A program made the translations under genes and the position numbers. The notes under the pieces were generated by a model. It worked only from the letters and a program-made list of their open reading frames with translations, was not told where the DNA came from and made no database searches. A DNA stretch of 64,000 bases, taken from Halorubrum sp. F4. GTDB taxonomy: Archaea > Halobacteriota > Halobacteria > Halobacteriales > Haloferacaceae. The DNA lies in assembly GCF_027257195.1 (NCBI RefSeq), contig NZ_JAPDFS010000003.1:240859-304858 (forward strand). The letters run 5' to 3'. This document shows positions 17,153-25,000 of the stretch, one piece after another (the stretch's first letter is position 1; every line of letters starts with the position of its first letter).

Positions 17153-17699
17153 ATTCGAGATCCGGTGCCCGCTCGCCCGCGGGAACCACCGTCTCCAGCC
17201 AGTTCTCCTCGGGCGGAAGCGGACACGCGAACGTCTCGCTGTACGCACAGAAGGGGTTGTACGCGAGGTTGAAATCGACCGTGACGACGTCGCCGTCCTC
17301 GAGTTCGTCGTCCGGCTCCAGCTCCATGTATCGACCCTGGTGGTACGTCTGTTGGCCCGTGGTCTTGTCGCGGAACGGGACGAAGATCGCCCCGTCGTCG
17401 CCCTCCTGGCGGTATCCCGCGAGCGTGTGCGTCTCGCCGCGAAGCTCGAACTCGAAGGTCACGATCCGCAGGTATCGGACCGGGTTGCTCGCGGTCGTCT
17501 CCATCTCCACGGGCTCAGGGTCGTCGTGGACGGTCACGGTCGCCTCGACGCGGTAGTCGGGGTCGGGCGGGAAGTACTCGAGCCCGTCGAACTCCTCGCG
17601 GTGTTCCGGCGGGATCGGCGACTGCGGGTGCTCGGCGAAGAACTCGTCCTTCTCCCGACGGTTGGCGGCGAGCCGGTCGGTGTATGCCTGGTCGCTCAT
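17151..17699 (-). CDS. DUF1684 domain protein
   Basis: A 182-residue soluble protein matching the DUF1684 family: a REKDEFF-type N-terminal motif, a beta-rich body and the conserved FNLAYNPFCAYSETFACPLPP segment near the end. That last motif (NPYCAY...CPLPP) is diagnostic. The function is unknown. The start MSDQAYTDRLAANRREKDEFF is chosen because the upstream in-frame extension is antisense-like Arg-rich sequence. The HTH regulator gene lies upstream on the same strand. Confidence 0.85.
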   Translation of the reverse strand: MSDQAYTDRLAANRREKDEFFAEHPQSPIPPEHREEFDGLEYFPPDPDYRVEATVTVHDDPEPVEMETTASNPVRYLRIVTFEFELRGETHTLAGYRQEGDDGAIFVPFRDKTTGQQTYHQGRYMELEPDDELEDGDVVTVDFNLAYNPFCAYSETFACPLPPEENWLETVVPAGERAPDLE

Positions 17700-17775
17700 G
17701 ACCGTATCGAGACGCGCCAACGGTTTCAGATCCCCGGTCGCGTTCCTCCGGCGGCCGTCGCGGAACTCCCCCGTG

Positions 17776-18480
17776 TCACAGCTCCCGGAGGTCCGCCAGA
17801 CACGCGTCCAGGTCGCGCGTGGAGGTCGCGAGCGAGAAGCCGTCGACGCGCGCGAGGTCGCCGGCGTGCTCCCAGAGGTCGTCGGCGTCGATCCCGTGGA
17901 GGACGACCGCGTTCGGGGTCGGGCTGACGACGCGCATCGCGACCAGCGGCGACTCCCCGCGGGTGACACGCGTGAACACGAGCGCGCGGTTGGTCGACTG
18001 GCCGTACAGCCGGTAGAACTCCTCGCTCGACAGGCGGGTGATCGCCTGGATGGAGTCGATCACGGTGTGACCGTTGACGTGGTCGCGGTCGCCGCGGACG
18101 ACCTCGGTCGCGCCCATCGCCTCGTAGAAGTCCGAAAGCGGCACCGCGGTCGCGTACTCCCGGAGGTCGTGGACGATGTCGCTCTCGAACCCCGCCGAGA
18201 GCACGCGGGCGTACTGGCGCAGCCGGCCGCCACCCCGACGCTCGTCGATGTCGAGCAGTCCCTCGACGGTCCGCCGGACCACGCCGATCCCGGGGCTCTC
18301 CCGGCGACCGCTCTCGTAGTCGGAGACCACGGAGGAGGAGACGCCGAGCTGGTCGGCCAGCTCCGTCTGTGAGACGTCGAAATCGGTCCGCCACTTCCGG
18401 AGGGTCGCTCCCGGGTCGTCGCTCAGCGTTATCTCGCCGGCGATCCGGCGGGAGAGCTCCTCGCGTGCGGCCTCGCTCAT
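17776..18480 (-). CDS. Helix-turn-helix transcriptional regulator (archaeal XRE-type)
   Basis: A 234-residue regulator. An HTH_3/XRE domain lies at about residues 28-80 (LRKWRTDFDVSQTELADQLG, SSSVVSDYESGRRESPGIG). A long C-terminal domain of archaeal type (SDFYEAMGATEVVRG, VIDSIQAITRLSSEEFYRLYG) follows, which may sense a ligand or mediate dimerisation. It lies 76 bases upstream of the DUF1684 gene on the same strand, so it may share a transcript with it. The target is unknown. Confidence 0.85.
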   Translation of the reverse strand: MSEAAREELSRRIAGEITLSDDPGATLRKWRTDFDVSQTELADQLGVSSSVVSDYESGRRESPGIGVVRRTVEGLLDIDERRGGGRLRQYARVLSAGFESDIVHDLREYATAVPLSDFYEAMGATEVVRGDRDHVNGHTVIDSIQAITRLSSEEFYRLYGQSTNRALVFTRVTRGESPLVAMRVVSPTPNAVVLHGIDADDLWEHAGDLARVDGFSLATSTRDLDACLADLREL

Positions 18481-18568
18481 TCGTCCGATCCCACGCGTGA
18501 GACCCGCAAAAGGCTACCGTTCGTCGTTCCCGACGACGAGGTTTCCACTATCGACCGCCCGCGCTCCG

Positions 18569-18847
18569 CTACTCCACATATAGCGAGTAGACGATAACCG
18601 CGAAGCCGGCGGCCGTCAGCAGGCTGTTTATCGCGATCCCGACGGCCAGCTCAACCCCGATGATCTGATGTGAGACGCCGCCGACGAGCGCCCCGACGGT
18701 GACCACGCCGAAGCCGATCCCGAGCGCCCGCAGTGACGGGTCGCCGGTGCGTCCGTACGCCCGTAGCGCGTAGTAAGTGATCATGCCACCCAACACCAGG
18801 ATGGCGGTCTTTGCCACGATTATCGCCAGATCGATGTGCGTTGTCAT
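18569..18847 (-). CDS. Small membrane protein, three TM (DUF7521-like)
   Basis: A 92-residue protein with three predicted transmembrane helices (about 6-24, 42-63, 68-90) and a basic loop AYGRTGDPSLRALG. Its ATG overlaps the TGA of the ArsR-like regulator gene (ATGA at 18844-18847), so the two are translationally coupled. Such regulator/small membrane protein pairs are common in haloarchaea, where the membrane protein often bears DUF names; DUF7521 is from memory and uncertain. Confidence 0.75.
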   Translation of the reverse strand: MTTHIDLAIIVAKTAILVLGGMITYYALRAYGRTGDPSLRALGIGFGVVTVGALVGGVSHQIIGVELAVGIAINSLLTAAGFAVIVYSLYVE

Positions 18848-19227
18848 GTTTCCTCCCGAAGCTCGGACCACAGGTCGGCCAGCCGCTCGTCTCGCGTCGG
18901 CTCGGGACGCTCGAACTCGACGGCCAGTTCTCGGCCGCTCTCCTCGTCGATCGACACGACGACCTCCTCGAACGCGACGGAGTAGCGCGTCGTGTGCTGG
19001 CCGTCACGTCGAATGTCGGTCGACTCGTTCAACAGGGACGCGTCGGTGAGCTTCTCCAGTTTTCGGTACGTCGTCGAGAGCGGGACCTCGCACTCCTCGG
19101 AGAGTTCACTCGCCGTCTTCGGCTCCGAGAGTGCGGTGACGATCCGTCGCGCCGCCTCGTCGGCCAGCGCGTCGAGCACCTCGGCGACGTCGGGTGGGTC
19201 TTCCTCGCGCGACGGATCCCGCACCAT
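18844..19227 (-). CDS. ArsR-like winged-helix transcriptional regulator
   Basis: A 127-residue regulator. The winged helix covers about residues 12-75 (EVLDALADEAARRIVTALSE, KTASELSEECEVPLSTTYRK, LEKLTDASLL) with a beta wing and an acidic C-terminus. No metal-binding Cys cluster is seen. It is coupled to the downstream three-TM membrane protein. Its promoter forms half of a near-perfect inverted repeat with the promoter of the divergent gene at 19309, which makes autoregulation plausible (inference). Confidence 0.87.
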   Translation of the reverse strand: MVRDPSREEDPPDVAEVLDALADEAARRIVTALSEPKTASELSEECEVPLSTTYRKLEKLTDASLLNESTDIRRDGQHTTRYSVAFEEVVVSIDEESGRELAVEFERPEPTRDERLADLWSELREET

Positions 19228-19250
19228 ACCGGCGCTTTCGTGCGCCGACT

Positions 19251-19282
19251 CTTAAAGTATGAAACTCGGGCATACTTTTAAG
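19251..19282. promoter_or_regulatory. Mirror-image divergent promoter / putative operator
   Basis: The plus strand reads CTTAAAGTATG (19251-19261), a nine-base spacer, then CATACTTTTAAG (19271-19282). The arms are reverse complements apart from one extra T. Each arm contains a TATA-like element placed for the divergent starts at 19227 (minus, 24-34 bases away) and 19309 (plus, 27-38 bases away). A dimeric regulator bound here would block both promoters at once; the adjacent ArsR-like protein is the obvious candidate. Confidence 0.6.
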
Positions 19283-19308
19283 ACCCTCCCTCTGGAGAAC
19301 CCAGGTGA

Positions 19309-19611
19309 ATGCCCTCTCGGAGAACCGACGCGATCGACTTGACGCTCTCCCGCGAGGAGGCGTGGGTCGCACACACGGCGTTGCTCGACGCCTGTGAGCG
19401 CGTCGTCGACGACGGCGGGGACGCCTCCCCGTACCGCCGCCCGATCGCCCGCATCGAACGCGGAGACGAGCTCGATGCGGCCGGAACGGCGCTGCTGCGG
19501 GACGCGCTCGTCGACTATCTCGGCGACGCGCCCGTCCGCGACCGGGCCCCCGGTCGCGCGTTGCTTCGCCGGACCGACGACGCCGTCGATTCGGCTCCCC
19601 GACGCGCCTGA
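19309..19611 (+). CDS. Uncharacterised small haloarchaeal protein
   Basis: A 100-residue soluble protein, not recognised. It begins MPSRRTDAIDLTLSREEAWV and continues with AHTALLDACERVVDD, then an acidic and Arg-rich C-terminus. It looks alpha-helical, with no Cys and no membrane segment. Reality is supported by its promoter, the right arm of the divergent inverted repeat 27-38 bases upstream. It is transcribed away from the ArsR-like regulator and converges with the HdrD-like gene. Confidence 0.65.
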   Translation: MPSRRTDAIDLTLSREEAWVAHTALLDACERVVDDGGDASPYRRPIARIERGDELDAAGTALLRDALVDYLGDAPVRDRAPGRALLRRTDDAVDSAPRRA

Positions 19612-19673
19612 AGTCTCCGTTTCCTCCGTCCAATCCGTTCTCCCCCGTCGGCGACGCCCTTCCACTCGTCCCG

Positions 19674-21860
19674 TCACGAGCCCGCTTCCATCGCCTCGAT
19701 CAAGAGCTCCGCCACGTCGACGATCTCGACGTCCTCCTCGAACCCTCCCGTCTTCCGGCCGTCCTCGAACATGGTCGTACACATCGGGCAGGCGACGACG
19801 AACTTCTCTATCTCGTCGCCCGCGTCGGTGTCCTCGACCGCCTCCCGGAGCCGCTCCTCGCTCGGTTTCACCTCCTCGTCGTGTTCGGTCCAGAGCCCGC
19901 CGCCGCCGCCGCCACAACAGAACGAGTCCGACCGTGAGCGAGGCATCTCGTACAGCTCCGCGCCGGTCGCACGGATCAGCTCTCGGGGAGCCTCGTACTC
20001 GTCGTTGTACCGGCCGAGGTGACAGGGGTCGTGGTAGGTGACGGTGTAGTCGAGTTCGTCGCCCGACAGGTCGAGCCGTCCCTCGGCGACCAGCTCCTCG
20101 ACCACCTGCGTCCAGTGGAGGACGTCTATTTCCCCCTCCGGATTCCACGGCTCCTCGCGGTCGAACGGCATCATCGGGTCGTCCGCGAACTCCGCGAAGT
20201 CGACCTCGGGATACTCGTTTTTCATCGTGTTATAGGAGTGCGGGTCCGTACAGACGATCCGGTCGAACTCGCAGTCCGCGAACGTCTCGACGTGATGGCC
20301 GGCGAGCTCGAGGTAGAGGAACTCCTCGCCGATCCGACGGACGTCGTTGCCGTCGTTCTTCTCGTCGTCGAACAGGATGCCGAACTCGACGCCCGCCTCC
20401 TCGAACAGTCGTGCGAGCGCCCGCGCGACCTTCTTGTTCCGGTCGTCGAAGCTCGGGTAGTCGCCCACGTACCAGAGGTACTCCACCTCCGTCTCGCGGG
20501 CGTCGTCGACCGTGAACTCGAGGTCGTCGGTCCAGTCGCCCCGGTTCGACTGTGACTCGCCGAAGGTGTTCCCCTTCCCCATCACGTCCTGAAAGACGTC
20601 CTGGAGGTTCGAGTCGACCGCGCCCTCGTCGACCAGCTGGCGGTTCATGCGCGTGAACGAGGTGAGGTGCTCGATGTCGACGGGACAGGCGTCCATACAG
20701 GCCATACAGGACATACACGACTCCATCGACTCGCTCGCTATCACGCCGCCCTCGTCGGCGACGATGGGGACCGTGCCGCCGTCAGAGGCGGCGGAACTCG
20801 CCACGCCGCCGTCGGTCGCGACCCCCGAGTCGTCGCGTCTCCCCGCGACCGGGTCGTCGACCACGGACTCGCGGTACGCCTTGAGATCGAGGATCACGTC
20901 GCGGGGGTCGAGGTTTCGCCCGACGGTGTCGGCCGGACAGGCGTCGGTACACCGGCCGCACTTGGTACAGGCGTCGCCGTCCATCAATTCCTTCCAGGTG
21001 AAGTCCTCGAGGGACTCGGCGTTGGTGTGATCGAGGTCGGCGGGGACGTTCGGGAGACGTGCGCCGGCCGTCTCGTCGCGGACGACGACGTTCGCGAACG
21101 AGGAGATCATGTGGAACGGCTTCGCGTACGGGATCCAGGCGATGAACGCGAACGCCAGAAGCGAGTGGCTCCACCAGACGACGCCGTAGATCGCCTCCGC
21201 GCCGGCGGTCGTCAGCCCCGCCGCCTCGAACCCGGCAGCCATCGCCATGCCGACGAAGCTCACCGTCTCGTTCGCGCGCGCCGGCTGGCCGACGATCCCG
21301 ATCGCCTGGAGGACGAACCCGCCGACGCCGAGCAGAAACAGCGTCCAGACGAACGCGTCGTCCTCGAGCGAGGTGTGTTTCCCCCACAGCCGCCCCTCCC
21401 GCTCCCGGTAGCGCCGGTACATCGCCATCCCGACGCCGACGACGAACAGCAGGCCGAACGCGTCGACGGCGAACTGGTAGACCAGATAGAAGTCGCCAAC
21501 CCAGAAGGACTCGCCGGCGAGCGGGCGGTAGACGTCGATGTCGAACCCGAGGATCGTCGTGGCGACGAGTAAGACGAGAAAGCCCCAGAGCACGAAGGTG
21601 TGCATCACGCCCGCGTACGCGTCCCCGTCGAACTGGTTCTCGTTCGAGAGGACGGTCCGCGTCGCCGAGACGACGCGGCCGGGGAGGTTCGAGAGCCGAT
21701 CCCGCGGATCCGCACGCCCTCGTGCGTACGCCACGAACCGGGCGTAGACGCCGTAGAGGAACGCGAGGATCGCCACCGCGGCGAGCCAGTAGAACGCGGC
21801 CTTCCCGACTGGATCGATCGTCCAGAACGTCTCGCGGGTGGCCGTCTGCAGCGCAGTCAT
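19674..21860 (-). CDS. HdrD-like Fe-S oxidoreductase with membrane cytochrome-type N-terminus
   Basis: A 728-residue protein. About residues 1-260 form a membrane domain like the nitrate reductase gamma subunit (at least five TM helices). Next come two 4Fe-4S ferredoxin motifs: CTKCGRCTDACPADTVG and CMSCMACMDACPVD. Two CCG-type domains follow (second: DPCHLGRYNDEYE then FCCGGGGGG), as in heterodisulfide reductase HdrD and GlpC. It should pass electrons between a soluble donor and the quinone pool; in aerobic archaea a role with electron transfer flavoprotein is plausible (inference). No etf genes are nearby. A Ser/Asp-rich linker separates the two ferredoxin motifs. Confidence 0.88.
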   Translation of the reverse strand: MTALQTATRETFWTIDPVGKAAFYWLAAVAILAFLYGVYARFVAYARGRADPRDRLSNLPGRVVSATRTVLSNENQFDGDAYAGVMHTFVLWGFLVLLVATTILGFDIDVYRPLAGESFWVGDFYLVYQFAVDAFGLLFVVGVGMAMYRRYREREGRLWGKHTSLEDDAFVWTLFLLGVGGFVLQAIGIVGQPARANETVSFVGMAMAAGFEAAGLTTAGAEAIYGVVWWSHSLLAFAFIAWIPYAKPFHMISSFANVVVRDETAGARLPNVPADLDHTNAESLEDFTWKELMDGDACTKCGRCTDACPADTVGRNLDPRDVILDLKAYRESVVDDPVAGRRDDSGVATDGGVASSAASDGGTVPIVADEGGVIASESMESCMSCMACMDACPVDIEHLTSFTRMNRQLVDEGAVDSNLQDVFQDVMGKGNTFGESQSNRGDWTDDLEFTVDDARETEVEYLWYVGDYPSFDDRNKKVARALARLFEEAGVEFGILFDDEKNDGNDVRRIGEEFLYLELAGHHVETFADCEFDRIVCTDPHSYNTMKNEYPEVDFAEFADDPMMPFDREEPWNPEGEIDVLHWTQVVEELVAEGRLDLSGDELDYTVTYHDPCHLGRYNDEYEAPRELIRATGAELYEMPRSRSDSFCCGGGGGGLWTEHDEEVKPSEERLREAVEDTDAGDEIEKFVVACPMCTTMFEDGRKTGGFEEDVEIVDVAELLIEAMEAGS

Positions 21861-21950
21861 GATCTATCACGGGCATACGGTCGGGTTAAAACTTGCCACG
21901 CGGGAGCCGGAAGGGACCACCGCCAGGCATCGGATCGTCGTCACCGCGGA

Positions 21951-22664
21951 TCAGATCGCCGCCGTCGCCGCGGACGCGAGCAGCCCGACTCCGAGCGCGA
22001 GCGCGGGGTAGTCCGCGGGTCCGAACGCCAGCCGCGGGAGCGTCGGGTTCCACGCGAGACATCGCGCGGCGAGTGCGGTACCCAGCCGGTCGGCCCGGTC
22101 GAACGCCCGGTTCGTCCCGGCGACCGCGATCAGCCGCATCCGCTCGTGGACGGGGAGCCGACCGCCGCCGCGGGCGCGGATCGCCTCGCGGGCGGCAAGC
22201 AGGTCACGCCGGAGCAGCGGCAGAAAGCGGAACACGAGCCCGACGCCGACCCCGAGAAACGCGCCCGCCCTCCCCGGTACCGTGCGCTGGATCGCCGCCC
22301 GCGAGTCGCGGACGGGCGTCGACCGCACGTAGGCCGCGGCGACGACGAGCAGGAGCAGGACCCGATAGCTCGCGAGCGCCGCCGCGCCGGCCCGGTCGAC
22401 GCGGAACCACGGTTCCCCGAGCGTCGCGCCTGCGACGAGGGGAGCGAGAAGGAGCACCGGGAGCGCGAACCGGTACGCCCACAGGTCATCGAGATCGCCG
22501 GCGGCGGCCCACAGACAGCCCGCGGCGAGAAGCGTGAGCGCCGCCAGTCCCCGCGGAGTCGTGTGGGCGTAGGCGGCCGTGGCGAACCCGACCTGGACGA
22601 GCAGCTTCGATCGAGGGTCGAGGCGATGCGCGAGCGAGTCGCCCGGGACGTATCCGAGCGTCAC
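21951..22664 (-). CDS. bioN: Energy-coupling factor transmembrane protein EcfT (BioN)
   Basis: A 237-residue T-component of an ECF vitamin transporter, with about five membrane helices. The two coupling-helix Ala-Arg-Gly type motifs (REAIRARGGGR and AARC-like near the end) contact the ATPases. It is the last gene of bioY-bioM-bioN; its ATG overlaps the BioM stop (ATGA). Together with BioM and BioY it should import biotin, the cofactor needed by the carboxylase at 618-2444. Confidence 0.88.
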   Translation of the reverse strand: MTLGYVPGDSLAHRLDPRSKLLVQVGFATAAYAHTTPRGLAALTLLAAGCLWAAAGDLDDLWAYRFALPVLLLAPLVAGATLGEPWFRVDRAGAAALASYRVLLLLVVAAAYVRSTPVRDSRAAIQRTVPGRAGAFLGVGVGLVFRFLPLLRRDLLAAREAIRARGGGRLPVHERMRLIAVAGTNRAFDRADRLGTALAARCLAWNPTLPRLAFGPADYPALALGVGLLASAATAAI

Positions 22665-23482
22665 GCGTCGGGATCCCCGGGACCGTCGCTATCCCCGTCG
22701 TCGTCGTCGCGATCGTCGCCGAACCGCTCTCCCCCCCTCGGCACCCGCACGCCGAGTCCGGACAGTGCCGGGATCGCTTCCTCGGGGGGATCGTCGACGA
22801 GGATCCGTCCGTCGGCGAGTCCGACGACGCGGTCGGCGAGCCCGATAACGTCGCGGAGGTCGTGGGTGACGACGACGACGCCGGTTCCCTCCGCGTGGCG
22901 CTCGCGGAGATGACCGAGGACCGACTCGCGGGCCGGCTCGTCGAGCCCGGTGAACGGCTCGTCACACACGAGGTGGTCGGGCTCCATCGCGAGCGCCCCC
23001 GCGATCGCGACGCGCTCGCGTTCGCCGCCCGACAGCGTCGCGATCCGGTCGTCCTCGCGGCCGACCATGTTCACCGCGTCGAGCGCCTCGGCGACCCGCC
23101 GGTCGATCTCCCCGTGAGAGAGTCCGAGGTTCTCCGGACCGAACGCGACGTCGCCGCCGACCGTGGCCGAAACCAGCTGATCGCGCGGGTCCTGAAACAC
23201 CATCCCGATCGCGGCGCGGGCGGCGACGAGGTCCTCCCCGACGGCCGTCCCGTTCACCGAGACGGTTCCCGAGTCCGGCCGCACGAGCCCGTTGAACGTG
23301 CGGACGAGCGTCGTCTTCCCGGAGCCGTTCGCGCCGGCGACGACGAGGAACTCGCCGTCCGGGACGGTGAGGGTGACGTCGTCGACGGCGACGATCGCGG
23401 CGTCCCCTCGCTCCCCGACCGCTCCGTTGCCGGCGTCTCCGGGACCCTCGTACCGGCACGTGACGTCCTCGAGGACGATCAC
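22661..23482 (-). CDS. bioM: ECF transporter ATP-binding protein (BioM)
   Basis: A 273-residue ABC ATPase energising biotin uptake. Walker A is GANGSGKTTL, the Q-loop MVFQDPRDQL, the signature LSGGERERVAIAGAL, Walker B HLVCDEPFTGLD, and a switch His lies in VVVTHDLRDV. The C-terminus is an acidic Asp-rich tail. Only one ATPase gene is present, as in BioMNY systems, so it probably acts as a homodimer. It follows bioY by three bases and overlaps bioN. Confidence 0.95.
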   Translation of the reverse strand: MIVLEDVTCRYEGPGDAGNGAVGERGDAAIVAVDDVTLTVPDGEFLVVAGANGSGKTTLVRTFNGLVRPDSGTVSVNGTAVGEDLVAARAAIGMVFQDPRDQLVSATVGGDVAFGPENLGLSHGEIDRRVAEALDAVNMVGREDDRIATLSGGERERVAIAGALAMEPDHLVCDEPFTGLDEPARESVLGHLRERHAEGTGVVVVTHDLRDVIGLADRVVGLADGRILVDDPPEEAIPALSGLGVRVPRGGERFGDDRDDDDGDSDGPGDPDA

Positions 23483-23485
23483 GAC

Positions 23486-24067
23486 TCAGGCGGCCGCGAT
23501 CGCGTCGGATCGGACGATACCGACCGCGGCGGCGAGCTTCAGCGCCTCCGCGGGGAGGAACGCGAGCGCGCCGACGGTGGCCGCCTCGACGGGGCCGAGC
23601 GAGAGGACGAGCATCAGGCCGGCCACCCCGAGCCCGTAGACGACGACGGTTCCGAGAGTCATCGCGGCGACGAGGGTCACGAGCCCGGCGGCGGCGGGAT
23701 CGCGGAGGGCGGTACCGCGGTGGACGACCGCGCCGACGACGCCCGCGGCCAGCGGGTACGACCAGAGGTAGCCGGCGGATTGCCCGACGAGGACGCCGAC
23801 GCCGGCGGAGCCGCCCTCGAACACCGGCGCGCCGAGCGCGCCCGCGACCAGGTAGAGAACGAGCGCGGCCGGCCCCCACACGGGACCGAGGTAGATCCCG
23901 GCGAGGAAGACGCCGAGCACCTGGAGCGTCACGGAGACGGGCGAGACCGGGTTCGGGAACGTGACGTACGCGAACGCGCCCACGAGCGCGGCGAACAGCG
24001 CGGCGCGTGTGAGATTGACCGCCGCCTCGTCGCCGACGAGGTCGACCGACTCGGTTCGAGTGGACAT
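23486..24067 (-). CDS. bioY: Biotin transporter substrate-binding component BioY
   Basis: A 193-residue S-component with six predicted TM helices. Family motifs are FPNPVSPVSVTLQVLGVFLAG, GAPVFEGGSAGVGVLVGQSAGYLW and GAVVHR. It binds biotin in the membrane and docks to EcfT. I chose the ATG at 24067 because the TATA region inside the operator (24090-24103) is 23-36 bases upstream. It is the first gene of bioYMN. A BirA-type palindrome overlies its promoter, so biotin should repress it. Confidence 0.93.
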   Translation of the reverse strand: MSTRTESVDLVGDEAAVNLTRAALFAALVGAFAYVTFPNPVSPVSVTLQVLGVFLAGIYLGPVWGPAALVLYLVAGALGAPVFEGGSAGVGVLVGQSAGYLWSYPLAAGVVGAVVHRGTALRDPAAAGLVTLVAAMTLGTVVVYGLGVAGLMLVLSLGPVEAATVGALAFLPAEALKLAAAVGIVRSDAIAAA

Positions 24068-24081
24068 GCTCGCCGGTCTCT

Positions 24082-24111
24082 CGTAAACCAATTTTAGTAT
24101 ATCGGTTTACG
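24082..24111. promoter_or_regulatory. BirA-type biotin operator overlapping the bioY TATA box
   Basis: CGTAAACC (24082-24089) and GGTTTACG (24104-24111) form a perfect inverted repeat with a 14-base AT-rich spacer. This matches the established BirA operator TTGTAAACC-N14/15-GGTTTACAA except at the outermost bases. The spacer carries the minus-strand TATA element (GATATACTAAAATT), so a bound biotin protein ligase/repressor would exclude TBP from the bioY promoter. This site explains why bioY, bioM and bioN would be switched off by biotin. Confidence 0.85.
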
Positions 24112-24200
24112 TCGTCGGAGCGCCGGGACGACGGTTCGGGGACGATCCCGGCGGATCGGGTAGTCGCCGACACCCTTTTTCGCGCTCGCCGCCTCCTCCC

Positions 24201-24863
24201 ATGAGCATGGACGAGAAGACCGAGGAGCTCCGGGACCTCTTCGTCGACGCCACCGGCTCCGAGACGGTGACCGAGCGACAGTCGGAGTCGCCCGGAAGCC
24301 TCGTCGACCGCGACGACGACGCGGTCGAGGAGCGCGTCGCGGAACTCGTCACGGCGATGCGCGAGCGATACGATCTCGACTCGGGGCTCGAGGATACCGG
24401 CCTCGGCGACGAGGCGTACGAACGCGTCGTCTACGGGTTCTTTGCGGGCGAGGACGACGGGTCGATCGCCGCCGACCTCGGCGAAGAACTCGACGACGAC
24501 CCCGACGGCGCCGACTCCGGGATCGACGTGCGGACGGTCCGCGACGCGCGCCTCGACCTCCACCTCGTCGCCGAGGCGGACCGGGACGCTCCCTTCGAGT
24601 ACGCGGCGTTGAAGCGTCTGCTCGCGGCCGATCGGTCGGTCGAGGCGGCCGCGGCGAAGCTCGACGTCGATCCGGAGGTCGTTCGCGAGTTCGTTCCGGT
24701 CGCCCGCGCGGACCTGGCGTCCACGCGCGTGAACGACCGCTTCCGCGACGAGTTCCGCGACCTCCTCACCGACGCGGACATCGAGGAGTCGCTCGCGACC
24801 GACGCACGGGAGGACGGGCTCCGTGAGGCGACCGAGGACATCGAGACCGACGTGTCGCTTTGA
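24201..24863 (+). CDS. cmi4: Conditioned medium-induced protein 4 (CMI4)-like protein
   Basis: A 220-residue, strongly acidic, mainly helical cytoplasmic protein. The N-terminus (EKTEELRDLFVDATGSETVTERQ then SPGSL) matches my recollection of the haloarchaeal conditioned medium-induced protein 4 family, named for induction at high cell density. A helical segment (about 147-175, AADRSVEAAAAKLDVDPEVV) looks like a degenerate helix-turn-helix, so nucleic-acid binding is possible. It diverges from bioYMN. Molecular function is unknown. Confidence 0.7.
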   Translation: MSMDEKTEELRDLFVDATGSETVTERQSESPGSLVDRDDDAVEERVAELVTAMRERYDLDSGLEDTGLGDEAYERVVYGFFAGEDDGSIAADLGEELDDDPDGADSGIDVRTVRDARLDLHLVAEADRDAPFEYAALKRLLAADRSVEAAAAKLDVDPEVVREFVPVARADLASTRVNDRFRDEFRDLLTDADIEESLATDAREDGLREATEDIETDVSL

Positions 24864-24970
24864 CGTCCTCTCCGCGCTGAAGCGCGAGGCGTTCCCCGTG
24901 AATCTCCGTAAGACGTCGTTCATCGAGGTCGTAGGGCCTCCGGTTTCGACGCCGACGATCCGACCGACTC

Positions 24971-24980
24971 CTTATATACG
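24971..24980 (+). promoter_or_regulatory. TATA box of the Cas4-like gene
   Basis: CTTATATACG lies 21-30 bases before the GTG at 25001. It fixes that GTG as the probable start and indicates a leaderless transcript. Confidence 0.6.
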
Positions 24981-25000
24981 AACCCGCGGCGATCCTCCTC

